Assembly (NCBI RefSeq): GCF_005280295.1
Contig: NZ_CP040020.1
Location: 1,116,001 to 1,180,000 of the forward strand
Source of the DNA: Brevibacterium sp. CS2
GTDB taxonomy: Bacteria > Actinomycetota > Actinomycetes > Actinomycetales > Brevibacteriaceae
Direction: 5' to 3'
Length of the DNA stretch: 64,000 bases
The notes beneath the pieces were generated by a model. It was not told the origin of the DNA, did no database searches, and saw nothing but the letters and a program-made list of their open reading frames with translations. Numbering within the stretch: position 1 is the first letter of the stretch; each line of letters begins with the position of its first letter. The position numbers and the translations under genes are program-made. Positions 1-8,463 of the stretch are shown here, one piece after another.

Positions 1-32
1 TTCGGTATTCGGTCTGGGCGGCGGTGCAGAGG

Positions 33-1736
33 TCAGATCAGGGTGCCGTCCTGAGCCGCGGTGCGGGTGCGGCCGAGCGACAGGCCGGCGTCGCGGGTGC
101 GGGCGAAGAAGTCGCTGCCCTTGTCGTCGACGACGACGAAGGCGGGGAAGTCCTCGACTCGGATGCGCCACACGGCCTCCATCCCGAGGTCGGCCATGTC
201 GAGCACCTCGACCTCGGTGATGCATTCCGCGGCGAGCCGGGCGGCCGGGCCGCCGACGGATCCCAGGTAGAACCCGCCGTGCTCGCGGCAGGCCTCGGTG
301 ACCTCGGCGGAGCGGTTGCCCTTGGCGAGCATGACGAGCGAGGCGCCGGCTGCCTGGAAATCGCGCACATAGGCGTCCATCCGGCTCGCGGTGGTGGGGC
401 CGAAGGAGCCGCTCGGCATGCCCTCGGGCGTTTTCGCCGGGCCCGCGTAGTACACGGGGTGCTCGCGGAAGTAGGCGGGCAGCTCCTGGCCGGCCTCGAG
501 CATCGCGCGGAGCCGGGCGTGGGCGATGTCGCGGGCGACGATCATCGTGCCGGTGAGCGACAGGCGGTCGCCGACTGCGCGGGCGGAGAGATCGGCGCGG
601 ATCGCGTCCATCGGCCGGTCGATGTCGATCGGGGTGACCTCTCCGGACTCGATCTCCTCCACGGTGCCGGCGGCCGGCAGGAAGCGGGCAGGGTCGTGCT
701 CGAGCTCCTCGATGAATACCCCGTCGGCGTCGATCCGGGCGACGAGCTGGCGGTCGGCCGAGCAGCTCACCGCGATCGCCACCGGCAGGGAGCCGTTGTG
801 GCGCGGCAGCCGCACGACGCGGACGTCGTGGCAGAAGTGCTTGCCGCCGAACTGCGCGCCGAAGCCGAGCGTCTGCGTGAGCCGGAGGACCCTGTCCTCG
901 AAGGCGCGGTCGCGGATGCCGTGGCCGGTCGCGGCATCGCCGGTCTCCGGCAGGGTGTCGAGGGCGTGGGCGCTGGCGAGCTTCGCGGTCTTGAGCGCGG
1001 CCTCCGCAGTCGTCCCGCCGATGACGATCGCGAGGTGGTACGGCGGGCAGGCCGCGGTGCCGAGCGAGGAGATCTTCTCCGCGAGGAAGTCGAGCAGACG
1101 CTGCTCGTCGAGGATCGCCTTCGTCTCCTGGTAGAGGAAGGACTTGTTCGCGCTGCCGCCGCCCTTGGCCATGAACAGGAGCTCGTAGCCGCCGTGCGCG
1201 TCGAGCCCGATGTCGATCTGCGCCGGCAGGTTGGTGCCGGTGTTCGTCTCCTCGAACAGGGAGAGCGGAGCGAGCTGCGAGTAGCGGAGGTTGAGGTCGC
1301 GGAAGGCGGCGTGCACCCCGCGGCTCAGGTGCTCGGCATCCGCACCGTCGGTGAGGACCTCCGCACCGCGCTTGGCGGTGATGATCGCGGTGCCGGTGTC
1401 CTGGCACATCGGCAGCACCCGGCCGGCGGACACGACGGCGTTCTTGAGCAGGTCGAGGGCCACATAGCGGTCGTTGTCGCTCGACTCCGGGTCGTCGAGG
1501 ATGCGGCGCAGGCTCGCCAGGTGGTCGGTCCGCAGGAAGTGCGCGATCTCGGTGAAGGCGGTGCGGGCGAGCTCGGAGAACACCTGGGGGGCGATGGTGA
1601 GGAATGTGCGCTCGGTGCCGGCCACCTCGGCGCGGGCGATGCCCACCCCGTCGATGTCCAGCCGCCGCATGGGCACCTCGGCGGGCCCGGTCGGCAGGAT
1701 CTCCGAGTACCGGAAGGAGGCGGTCGGGGTGCTCAT
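33..1736 (-). CDS. fumA: Class I (iron-sulfur) fumarate hydratase
   Basis: A 567-residue protein of the usual length for class I fumarases, which reversibly hydrate fumarate to L-malate in the TCA cycle using an oxygen-sensitive [4Fe-4S] cluster. The three cluster cysteines appear at about residues 111 (PMCQDTGTA), 230 (GTAACPPYH) and 325 (AVSCSADRQ), the spacing expected from E. coli FumA. The N-terminal catalytic half and the C-terminal swivelling half ([12 protein letters not shown]) are both present. I chose the ATG at 1736 because the family starts there and because it overlaps the stop of the upstream CoA-transferase gene by one base (TGATG), so the two are translationally coupled. The open frame continues upstream to 2306, but that part lies over the CoA-transferase. 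Class I enzymes also include mesaconases and tartrate dehydratases, so substrate is not certain; family assignment is. Confidence 0.93.
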   Translation of the reverse strand: MSTPTASFRYSEILPTGPAEVPMRRLDIDGVGIARAEVAGTERTFLTIAPQVFSELARTAFTEIAHFLRTDHLASLRRILDDPESSDNDRYVALDLLKNAVVSAGRVLPMCQDTGTAIITAKRGAEVLTDGADAEHLSRGVHAAFRDLNLRYSQLAPLSLFEETNTGTNLPAQIDIGLDAHGGYELLFMAKGGGSANKSFLYQETKAILDEQRLLDFLAEKISSLGTAACPPYHLAIVIGGTTAEAALKTAKLASAHALDTLPETGDAATGHGIRDRAFEDRVLRLTQTLGFGAQFGGKHFCHDVRVVRLPRHNGSLPVAIAVSCSADRQLVARIDADGVFIEELEHDPARFLPAAGTVEEIESGEVTPIDIDRPMDAIRADLSARAVGDRLSLTGTMIVARDIAHARLRAMLEAGQELPAYFREHPVYYAGPAKTPEGMPSGSFGPTTASRMDAYVRDFQAAGASLVMLAKGNRSAEVTEACREHGGFYLGSVGGPAARLAAECITEVEVLDMADLGMEAVWRIRVEDFPAFVVVDDKGSDFFARTRDAGLSLGRTRTAAQDGTLI

Positions 1737-2923
1737 CAGACCGTGCCCTCGGCGTGGAGGGCGGCGATCTGCTCGGGCGTCCGGCCGATCCCGGCGAGGA
1801 TCGTGTCGCTGTGCTCGCCGACGGCGGGGATCGGGTCCATCCGGTATTCGACGCCGGACATCGTCACCGGCGGCAGCACCGCCTCGATCGGTCCTGCCGG
1901 GGTGTCGATGGAGGTCCAGCGGCCGCGGTCGACGAGCTGGGGGTGCGCGGCGACCTCGGACATGTCGCGCTGCCGGGCGTGGGCGACCTGCGCTTCGAGG
2001 AGGAGCTTCTCGCACTCGTCCCCGGTGTACCCGGCGAACACCTCGTCGATCACGGCCTCGAGCTCCTCGCGATGGGCGAAGCGCTGGGCGGCGCGGTCGA
2101 AGCGCGGATCGAGTGCGATCTCGGGGCGGCCGAGCACGGTCTCGCAGAACCGCTGCCATTCGCGCTCGTTCTGGATCGCGAGCACGACCTGGGCGCCGTC
2201 GCCGCACGCGAACGTGCCGTAGGGGGCGATCGCCGCGTGCGAGGTGCCCGCCCTCACCGGCCGCGAGCCGCCGTAGCGGGTGAAGTAGAGCGGGAAGCCC
2301 ATCCACTCGACGAGCGAGTCGAACAGGCTGACCTCGAGCGCGGCGCCCTCACCGGTGCGCTCGCGGGTGTAGAGCGCGGTGAGGATGCCGGAGTAGGCAT
2401 ACATGCCGGCGGAGATGTCGGCGGTGGAGATACCTGTCTTCGCCGGGAACTCCTCCGTCCCGGTGACGGACACGAGGCCGGCCTCGGACTGCACGAGCGC
2501 GTCGTAGGCCTTGGCGGTGCGGTAAGGGCCGTCGGAGCCGTAGCCGGACACGGAGACGTGGATGAGGCGCGGGTTGAGCTCGCGCAGGCGCTCGGCTCCG
2601 AGGCCCAGGCGCTCGGCGGCACCGGGGGCGAGGTTCTGGACGAACACGTCGGCCTCGCGGGCGAGGTCGTCCATGATCCCGGCGGCCTCCGGGGCCTTGA
2701 GATCGAGGCCGAGGCTCTCCTTCGACCGGTTGAGCCACACGAAGTGGCTCGACTGGCCGTGCACCGTGGTGTCGTAGCCGCGGGCGAAGTCTCCGACGCC
2801 GGGCCGCTCGATCTTGATGACGCGGGCGCCGAGGTCGGCGAGCTGGCGGGTGGCGAACGGGGCGGCGACGGCCTGTTCGCAGCTGACGACGGTGATGCCT
2901 GCGAGCGGGAGAGCGGTGCTCAT
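1736..2923 (-). CDS. Class III (CaiB/BaiF) CoA-transferase
   Basis: This 395-residue protein is a full-length family III CoA-transferase, which moves CoA between an acyl-CoA donor and a carboxylic acid through a mixed anhydride on an active-site Asp. The N-terminal Rossmann signature ([17 protein letters not shown]) and the catalytic Asp in [13 protein letters not shown] are present, as is the interlocked-dimer segment [16 protein letters not shown] at 2923 follows GGAGG at 8 bases. The ORF could extend to 3031 but lacks a ribosome site there. Its stop overlaps the start of the class I fumarase gene, so the two form one operon, transcribed away from a GntR regulator. That linkage suggests the acid is related to fumarate, malate or citramalate; this is inference. 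Confidence 0.92.
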   Translation of the reverse strand: MSTALPLAGITVVSCEQAVAAPFATRQLADLGARVIKIERPGVGDFARGYDTTVHGQSSHFVWLNRSKESLGLDLKAPEAAGIMDDLAREADVFVQNLAPGAAERLGLGAERLRELNPRLIHVSVSGYGSDGPYRTAKAYDALVQSEAGLVSVTGTEEFPAKTGISTADISAGMYAYSGILTALYTRERTGEGAALEVSLFDSLVEWMGFPLYFTRYGGSRPVRAGTSHAAIAPYGTFACGDGAQVVLAIQNEREWQRFCETVLGRPEIALDPRFDRAAQRFAHREELEAVIDEVFAGYTGDECEKLLLEAQVAHARQRDMSEVAAHPQLVDRGRWTSIDTPAGPIEAVLPPVTMSGVEYRMDPIPAVGEHSDTILAGIGRTPEQIAALHAEGTV

Positions 2924-3004
2924 CGTGCCTCCACGGCGGTGTGACGGACGGAAGTGATGGGGCGCGGGCCCGGAGGCGGGCGTCCCGACGCGGGCGCAGG
3001 ATGC

Positions 3005-3048
3005 GGAATCCGGATGAAAACATGATCGCACAGATCATGCATGATTCC
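3005..3048. promoter_or_regulatory. Nested palindromic operator between CoA-transferase and GntR genes
   Basis: The divergent intergenic region holds a perfect 7-bp inverted repeat, CATGATC-N5-GATCATG (3021-3039). It overlaps a perfect 12-bp palindrome, ATCATGCATGAT (3034-3045). Both sit inside an outer pair, GGAATC (3005-3010) and GATTCC (3043-3048). A smaller dyad, GATGA-TG-TCATC, lies at 3126-3137, nearer the regulator start. GntR/FadR-type dimers bind short dyads of this kind, so this is the likely operator for autoregulation and control of the CoA-transferase/fumarase operon. The dyads are read directly; the function is inferred. Confidence 0.6.
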
Positions 3049-3191
3049 AACAGTCCGGCTCCGACAGTATCGGAATCGGGTGACTGTGCGGTAGATTGGG
3101 AGGACTGCATGCCGCGACGGGAGTCGATGATGTCATCTGCCGCGGATCATCCATTCTTCACATCATCCAGACCCACAGCGGAGGACCCACG

Positions 3192-3884
3192 ATGGGCGCA
3201 GCGCCGACCACGACCCGGGGCGCCACGAAGCGCGACCTCATCGTCGCCGGGCTGCGCCGGCGGATCCTCGCCGGTGAGCTCGAGCGCGGCGCGCGCCTGC
3301 GCCAGGACGAGGTGGCCGCCTGGTTCGAGTCCTCGATCACCCCGGTGCGCGAGGCGCTGCGGGCGCTCGAGGCCGAAGGGCTGGTGACCTCGGAGGCGCA
3401 CCGCGGTGTGCGCGTCGCCGGTGTGCGGATGGAGAACCTCAAGGCGCTCTACATCACTCGGCGCCTCACCGAGGCCTATGCCATGGAGCGCGCCACCCCG
3501 CGGATCTCGAGGCACGAGCTGCGCACGGCCGAGCGCCTCCTCGACGAGCTCGACGAGGCCTCCGCCGCCGGCGACGCCGCGGCCCGGAACGCGAAGAACA
3601 TGGAGTTCCACTTCTTCTTCTACGACCGCTGCGGGCTGCCCGGGCTGCGCGACGACATCGAGGCGCGCTGGCACGCCTTCCCCTGGGATCTCACGCTCGA
3701 CAGCGCCGAGCGGCTCAGTGACGTCAAGGGCGAGCACCTCGCGATCGTCGAGGCGGTGCGGGCCGTGGATCCGGCCGCCGCCGCGCGCACGGTGAGCGAG
3801 CACATCGCGCACGGGTTCCTCAGCCTCGCCGCGCAGGTGTCCGGCGGGCCCGTCGAGGATCCCTTCGACATCGACGTCGATTGA
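3192..3884 (+). CDS. GntR-family (FadR/FCD type) transcriptional regulator
   Basis: A 230-residue DNA-binding regulator. Residues about 10-75 form the winged helix-turn-helix typical of GntR proteins (LRQDEVAAWFESSITPVREA, then LEAEGLVTSEAHRGVRV). The C-terminal helical part has an FCD-like fold with the conserved Asp/His metal-ligand region (NAKNMEFHFFFYDRCG, GEHLAIVEA, HIAHGF). FCD domains usually bind small carboxylic acids. I chose the ATG at 3192, preceded by GGAGGA, over the upstream in-frame start at 3096. The gene is divergent from the CoA-transferase/fumarase operon, with strong dyads between, so it most likely controls that operon and itself. It converges on the alcohol dehydrogenase gene across a hairpin carrying an IS30 remnant. 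Confidence 0.9.
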   Translation: MGAAPTTTRGATKRDLIVAGLRRRILAGELERGARLRQDEVAAWFESSITPVREALRALEAEGLVTSEAHRGVRVAGVRMENLKALYITRRLTEAYAMERATPRISRHELRTAERLLDELDEASAAGDAAARNAKNMEFHFFFYDRCGLPGLRDDIEARWHAFPWDLTLDSAERLSDVKGEHLAIVEAVRAVDPAAAARTVSEHIAHGFLSLAAQVSGGPVEDPFDIDVD

Positions 3885-3892
3885 CCCCCAGT

Positions 3893-3960
3893 ACTCAATT
3901 TTCGAAGGTTCCTGATGCGTTAGAAGCTTGACACCACCAGAACGAAACCTTCGAAGATTG
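3893..3960. repeat. Hairpin with 29-bp IS30 right-end remnant
   Basis: Lies between the convergent GntR and alcohol dehydrogenase genes. Outer arms CAATTTTCGAAGGTT (3896-3910) and AACCTTCGAAGATTG (3946-3960) are inverted copies with one mismatch and could form a bidirectional terminator. Between them, 3910-3938 is identical over 29 bp to 50785-50813, the right end of the IS30 element (last transposase codons, stop and terminal repeat). The first 23 bases (3893-3915) also match 46320-46342 exactly. The two matches overlap by six bases (TCCTGA). No transposase coding capacity remains. Confidence 0.8.
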
Positions 3961-4003
3961 CGATCCTGTGCATCTGCGGGAGGCGCGGGCTGCAGCCCCG
4001 GTC

Positions 4004-5095
4004 TCAGAGGCTCGGGTCGATGACGATCCCGGCGCGGGTCACCGACCGGGACTCCGCCGCCTCGAGCGCGGAGCCGATGTCGTCGAAGGCGAAGTCCTTG
4101 TCGACGAGGTGCCCCCAGTCGAGCTCCGGGGTGTCCGCGATGAACCGCACGGCACGCCCCAGGGTCGCCCCGGGGTAGCGGATCGCCGCGCGGATCTGCG
4201 CGCCGGAGCGGGTGAACAGACCGGGGTCGAACTCGGTGAAGCGGTTCGGGCTGATGTTGCCGATCGACACCATGATGCCGCCGGCGCGGGTGGAGCGGAC
4301 CGCCTCGGTGAACCCGTCCGGCACCCCGGTGAGGTCGATGACGACGTCGGCGGAGCCCGCGGTGGCCTCCCGGATGAGCTCAACCCGGCCGGCGGAGTCC
4401 TCGGCCTGCGACAGGTCGATGCCGTGGTGCGCCCCGAACTCGAGCGCCTTGTCGAGCCGGGCCGGTGCCATCTCTGCGACGAACACCTCGGCCCCCATCC
4501 GGCTCGCCACCGCCGAGGCGCACACGCCGAGCCCGCCCGCGCCGAGCACGACGACCTTCTGGCCGAGCGACACCTCGCCGAGCTCGCACCCGAAGTACAC
4601 CTGCGACAGCGCGCAGTTCGCGGACGACACCGCGGTGGAGGTCACGGAGTCGGGGACCTTGAACACCGCCTGGTTCGGGCCGATCGCGCAGAAGGTGCCG
4701 AAGGTGCCGTTGAAGTGCGGAGCCTCCGCCGCCGGGGTGCCCCACAGGGTGTAGGCGTTGCGGCAGATGTGCGGAGTGCCGTTGTTGCACTCGGGGCAGC
4801 GTCGGCAGGCCTGGAAGTACGTGGCGACGATCCGGTCGCCGACGGCCAGGGGTGCGCCGGTGAAGTCCGAGTCCACCCCGTCGCCGAGCGCCTCGACGAC
4901 GCCGACGCCCTCGTGCCCGAGCACGCAGCCGGGCCGGACGAGTGGATGGTGCCCCTTGAGGATGTGGATCTCCGAGCCGCAGACGTTCGCGCGCACCATC
5001 CGCATGAGGATGCCGCCGGGCGGGGGCGCGACGGCCTCGAACTCCTGGTAGTCGATGCGGCCGGGCTCGGCGAGGACGACGGTGGTGCCGCGCAT
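4004..5095 (-). CDS. Zinc-dependent alcohol dehydrogenase (MDR family)
   Basis: A 363-residue medium-chain dehydrogenase/reductase that should oxidise an alcohol or related substrate with NAD(P). The catalytic zinc site is visible as NVCGSEIH and GHEGVGVVE. The structural zinc site is represented by CRRCPECNNGTPHIC, with the usual CxxCxxC spacing and a later Cys. The Rossmann motif is VVVLGAGGLGVCASA. ATG at 5095 is preceded by GAAGGAG; the longer frame to 5356 has no ribosome site. The gene is divergent from the crotonase gene at 5371 across about 275 bases and ends facing the GntR gene. Substrate cannot be assigned. Confidence 0.9.
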   Translation of the reverse strand: MRGTTVVLAEPGRIDYQEFEAVAPPPGGILMRMVRANVCGSEIHILKGHHPLVRPGCVLGHEGVGVVEALGDGVDSDFTGAPLAVGDRIVATYFQACRRCPECNNGTPHICRNAYTLWGTPAAEAPHFNGTFGTFCAIGPNQAVFKVPDSVTSTAVSSANCALSQVYFGCELGEVSLGQKVVVLGAGGLGVCASAVASRMGAEVFVAEMAPARLDKALEFGAHHGIDLSQAEDSAGRVELIREATAGSADVVIDLTGVPDGFTEAVRSTRAGGIMVSIGNISPNRFTEFDPGLFTRSGAQIRAAIRYPGATLGRAVRFIADTPELDWGHLVDKDFAFDDIGSALEAAESRSVTRAGIVIDPSL

Positions 5096-5370
5096 GGTCT
5101 CTCCTTCGAAACGATGGATGCGTATGGGGACATTGTCGCGCACCGGGGGAGCGGGTGGGGAGAGTTGCCGGCTGGTGCGGCGCGCACCCCACCTCTTAAC
5201 GAGCGTTCGGTTTCGGTTTAGAGTAGGAGGAGCCGCCGGCCCCGCCCGGAGCGATCCGATCCACCCGGCCCGATCCGATCCGATCCGTCCGACGATCCTG
5301 CCGGCCTGATCACGCCCGATCAGGCCGCCCGCGCGGCGCCGCACCCGCACCATCACTGCGAAGGAGCATG
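5096..5370. promoter_or_regulatory. Divergent promoter region, possible TetR-type half-palindrome
   Basis: This 275-base region separates the divergent alcohol dehydrogenase and crotonase genes. It contains CGAGCGTTCG (5200-5209), one mismatch from a perfect 10-bp palindrome, inside an AT-richer stretch that could hold a promoter. Such dyads are common TetR-family operators. Further on there is a short GATCC-type 5-bp tandem repeat (about 5268-5292). No regulator gene is adjacent, so assignment is weak. Confidence 0.3.
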
Positions 5371-6186
5371 ATGACCGACACCGCCTCCCATGGCACGGTG
5401 ACCCTGACGATCGAGGACCGCCTCGCCCGCGTCGAGCTCAACCGCCCCGACACGCTCAACTCCCTCACCCGCGAGGTCTTCGAGGACCTCGTCGAGATCG
5501 GCACGCGACTGCGGGGCGACGATTCCGTCGCCGCGGTCGTGCTCACCGGCACCGGGCGCGCGTTCTGCGCCGGCCTCGACCTCGGCGAGTTCGGCATGAT
5601 GAAGTCGGGGGAGAAGAACCCCGCGGTGGCCCTCGGAGAGCGGCTGGGCTCGGCCCGTGCGATCGCGCAGCAGGCTGTGCACATCTGGCAGCTGCTCGAG
5701 GTGCCCGTCATCACCGGCGTCCAGGGCGTCGCATTCGGCGGAGGCCTGCAGATCGCGATGGGCGCCGACGTGCGGATCATGGCACCCGACACCAAGCTGT
5801 CGATGATGGAGATCAACTGGGGCCTCGCCCCGGACATGTGCGGCACCCAGCTGCTGCCGCGGCTCGTCGGCCCCTCCCGGGCGAAGCTGCTGATCTTCAC
5901 CGGCGAGGTCTTCTCCGGCGCCCGGGCCGGGGAGATCGGGCTCGCCGACGAGGTCGTCGACGACCCGGTCGAGCGCGCGCTCGAGGTGGGCCGCGCCATC
6001 GCCGACAAGTCCCGCACCGCGCTGGTGAGGTCGAAGATGCTCATCGACCTCGCCGCCACCGCGGACCTCGCCGAGGGATTCGATGCGGAGCAGGAGGTCA
6101 TCGCCGAGCTCATGGGCGGGCCCGAGCAGATCGAGGCCGTCGACAAGCGACTCGCCGCTCTCGCCGCACGCAAGGGAGCGCAGTGA
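5371..6186 (+). CDS. Crotonase-fold enoyl-CoA hydratase/isomerase-like protein
   Basis: About 271 residues with the crotonase fold. The CoA-binding and oxyanion-hole segments are clear: [13 protein letters not shown] and [19 protein letters not shown]. The first catalytic Glu of hydratases is present (SMMEINWGL), but the position of the second Glu (rat enoyl-CoA hydratase Glu164, in AMEMVLTG) is Leu here (AKLLIFTG). It may therefore be an isomerase or a related enzyme rather than a standard hydratase. Two ATGs lie in tandem at 5368 and 5371; AAGGAG at 5361-5366 is better spaced for 5371. The stop overlaps the next start (TGATG), so it is coupled to the SDR gene. Confidence 0.88.
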   Translation: MTDTASHGTVTLTIEDRLARVELNRPDTLNSLTREVFEDLVEIGTRLRGDDSVAAVVLTGTGRAFCAGLDLGEFGMMKSGEKNPAVALGERLGSARAIAQQAVHIWQLLEVPVITGVQGVAFGGGLQIAMGADVRIMAPDTKLSMMEINWGLAPDMCGTQLLPRLVGPSRAKLLIFTGEVFSGARAGEIGLADEVVDDPVERALEVGRAIADKSRTALVRSKMLIDLAATADLAEGFDAEQEVIAELMGGPEQIEAVDKRLAALAARKGAQ

Positions 6187-7055
6187 TGACCGGCCGGCAG
6201 GGGACCGCGCCGCACGGCGCCGAGTCCGCCCATGACCCGATCGGGCACCTGTCCTCCGATCTCCTCGCCGGGCAGGTCGCCTTCATCACCGGCGGCGGAT
6301 CCGGCATCAACCTCGGCATCGCCAAGGCCTTCGCCCGATGCGGTGCCGCGGTCGCGATCTGCGGCCGGACCGAGGAGAAGCTCGCCGCCGCCGCCGAGGA
6401 GCTCGCCGCGCTCGGTGCAAAGGTCGCCTACCGGGCCGCGGACGTGCGCGACATGGACGCCCTCCAGGCGTCCATGGACCATGCCGCCGCCGAACTCGGC
6501 GACATCAGCATCGCGGTCGCCGGGGCCGCCGGGAACTTCTTCGCGAAGGCGGAGGAGATGAGCTCCAACGCCTTCCGCACCGTCGTCGACATCGACCTCA
6601 TGGGCGCCTACCACACGGCCCGCTGCGCGTTCCCGTACCTCCAGCGCACCCGCGGCTCGATCCTCTTCATCTCCGCCTCACAGGCCTTCAAGGCCACCCG
6701 CTACCAGGCGCACGTCGGGGCGGCGAAGGCTGGCATCGAGATGCTCATGAAGGATCTCGCGGTGGAATGGGGCCGGCACGGGATCCGCTCCAACTCCCTG
6801 GTCCCCGGGCCGGTGTCCGGCACCGAGGGGATGTCGCGGCTGGCCGGACCGACCGGTGACGACATGTGGAGGAAGGCGGTGCCGCTGGGCCGCTACGCGG
6901 AGAAGGAGGAGATCGGGGCGATGGCCGCGGTGCTCTCCGGCCCGCTCGGCGCCTACGTCACCGGCGCGCAGTTCCTCGTCGACGGCGGGCTCTCCCAGGT
7001 GGGCTCCGGGGAGATCTCCGACGCGGTGGGCCGCGCGCTGTTCGGCGAGGAGTGA
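6186..7055 (+). CDS. SDR oxidoreductase, 2,4-dienoyl-CoA reductase-like
   Basis: A 289-residue short-chain dehydrogenase with the NADP-binding motif [12 protein letters not shown] near residue 35 and the serine in FISASQ. The tyrosine of the usual YxxxK is not in place before the lysine (HVGAAKAG). That substitution, together with [12 protein letters not shown] and [18 protein letters not shown], matches the peroxisomal-type 2,4-dienoyl-CoA reductases, which use other residues as acid. These enzymes reduce 2,4-dienoyl-CoA to 3-enoyl-CoA in beta-oxidation of unsaturated acids. It overlaps the preceding crotonase stop by one base, and a crotonase that can isomerise 3-enoyl-CoA is a sensible partner. 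Substrate is inferred. Confidence 0.85.
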   Translation: MTGRQGTAPHGAESAHDPIGHLSSDLLAGQVAFITGGGSGINLGIAKAFARCGAAVAICGRTEEKLAAAAEELAALGAKVAYRAADVRDMDALQASMDHAAAELGDISIAVAGAAGNFFAKAEEMSSNAFRTVVDIDLMGAYHTARCAFPYLQRTRGSILFISASQAFKATRYQAHVGAAKAGIEMLMKDLAVEWGRHGIRSNSLVPGPVSGTEGMSRLAGPTGDDMWRKAVPLGRYAEKEEIGAMAAVLSGPLGAYVTGAQFLVDGGLSQVGSGEISDAVGRALFGEE

Positions 7056-7104
7056 GAAACTTCCCCATCGACCTCACGTTCCGGGCCTCCCGAACGTCTG
7101 CAGG

Positions 7105-7644
7105 ATGATGAAGAAGCCACCGTTCGACGAGCTCGTCCGCACGCACTCGGTGCGGATCCTGCGGTTCTGCCGGTCCATGCACGCGCAGCCGGCGGACGCC
7201 GAGGACGCCTATTCCGAGGCGTTCCTCGCCGCGCTGCGCGGATACGCATCCCTGCCCGAGGACGCCAACCTCGAGGCCTGGCTCATCACCATCGCACGCC
7301 ATGCCTGCATCGACGTGCACCGGCGCAACGCGCGGCGGGCGATCCCCGTCGAGCAGCTGCCGGAGCCGGTGGGCACCGGGCCGGGCAACACCTGGTCGGG
7401 CGGCTTCTCGCTCGGCGGCCGGCCGGAGAACCCCGGCCAGGGGAGCGAGGGCGAGATCGACGTGTTCGCTCTGCTGTGGCGGCTCACCGACCGGCAGCGG
7501 GAGGCGGTCGCCTACCACCACGTGTGGGGGCTGCCCTACGCCGAGGTCGCTGCCCAGGTCGGCGGCACACCGGCGGCCGCCCGCCGGGCGGCGGCGGACG
7601 GGATCGCGGCACTGCGGCGGATGATCGAGGAGGAGAGACCATGA
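7105..7644 (+). CDS. ECF-like RNA polymerase sigma factor
   Basis: A 179-residue sigma-70 family protein. Region 2 is visible at about residues 15-75 (ILRFCRSMHAQPADAEDAYS, then LEAWLITIARHACIDVHRRN), and region 4 near the C-terminus (LTDRQREAVAYHHVWGLPYA, EVAAQVGGTPAAARR). A Gly-rich linker joins the two. It is short like ECF factors and has no visible anti-sigma neighbour. The in-frame ORF begins at 6856 inside the SDR gene; the tandem ATGs at 7105/7108 are the first that leave it, though the ribosome site is weak. The stop overlaps the ATG of the alkyltransferase gene (ATGA), so the two are co-translated and the sigma factor may direct an alkylation response. Confidence 0.85.
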   Translation: MMKKPPFDELVRTHSVRILRFCRSMHAQPADAEDAYSEAFLAALRGYASLPEDANLEAWLITIARHACIDVHRRNARRAIPVEQLPEPVGTGPGNTWSGGFSLGGRPENPGQGSEGEIDVFALLWRLTDRQREAVAYHHVWGLPYAEVAAQVGGTPAAARRAAADGIAALRRMIEEERP

Positions 7645-8369
7645 CCCGCGCACCACTCATGACGCGCACCGTGCCCACGACCCCGGGACCACCCGAGGGA
7701 TTCGCATCGGCCGGGCTCGACTCGCAGCCGGGTCCCGGAACAGGGGGCGCCGTGCCGGAGGACCGGCTCTCCGGACCCGCGTCGGCGCTCGAGGAATCGA
7801 TGGTGGCTGCCCTCAACGCCGAGGTCCTCGCCCGCGGTGACGCCACCGAGCTCGTCGATGCCGCCTACACCCTGATGCCCTCGCCCATGGGCGAACTCGT
7901 CGTCGTCGTCACCGACCGCGGCCTGCTCCGGATCGGCTTCGACACCGAGGAGCTCTCCGCCGTTCTCACCGAGGTCGCCGAGGCGGTCGGACCCGTGGTC
8001 GTCGAGGACAGCGGGATGACCCGGACGGTGGTGGCGGAGCTCGGGGAGTACTTCGCGGGGGAGCGGAGGTCCTTCGACATCGCCCTCGACCTCCGACTCA
8101 CCCGGGGCTTCCGGGCCGAGGTCCAGCAGGCGCTCGCCGACATCCCCTTCGGGAGCACGATGAGCTATGCGGAGATGGCTGCGCATCTGGGGAACCCGAA
8201 GGCGGTGCGGGCCGTCGGCACGGCGTGCGCGAAGAACCCGATCCCGCTCATCCTTCCGTGCCACCGGATCGTCCGCAGCGACGGCAGCTTCGGGAACTAC
8301 CGCGGCGGCCACGACCGGAAGCAGTGGGTGCTCGACTTCGAGGCGGGATCCCTGCCGCTGACCGGCTGA
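7641..8369 (+). CDS. ogt: O6-alkylguanine-DNA alkyltransferase
   Basis: This 242-residue protein removes alkyl groups from O6-alkylguanine in DNA by suicidal transfer to a cysteine. The active site PCHRIVRSDG lies at about residue 206, followed by GNYRGG; the helix-turn-helix-like DNA-binding part is PFGSTMSYAEMAAHLGNPKA. The N-terminal RNase H-like domain begins near residue 70. About 65 residues of Pro/Gly-rich extension come before it, so the protein is longer than the usual 160-180 residues. ATG at 7641 follows AGGAGGAGAGACC and overlaps the sigma-factor stop by four bases. No Ada-type metal-binding N-terminus is present. Confidence 0.93.
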   Translation: MTRAPLMTRTVPTTPGPPEGFASAGLDSQPGPGTGGAVPEDRLSGPASALEESMVAALNAEVLARGDATELVDAAYTLMPSPMGELVVVVTDRGLLRIGFDTEELSAVLTEVAEAVGPVVVEDSGMTRTVVAELGEYFAGERRSFDIALDLRLTRGFRAEVQQALADIPFGSTMSYAEMAAHLGNPKAVRAVGTACAKNPIPLILPCHRIVRSDGSFGNYRGGHDRKQWVLDFEAGSLPLTG

Positions 8370-8463
8370 CCGGCTGGCCCCGTGACCGGGCGGCCTGCCG
8401 CTGACCTGGCGGCCGGATCCCCGCCTCGCTCGTGACCGGGGCTCCGGCGCGAGCCGGCCCGGC

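Noticed and set aside
24..2222. A 732-codon plus-strand open frame over the fumarase and CoA-transferase genes
   Set aside because: It is the antisense shadow of two clear genes; low-complexity composition, no domain.
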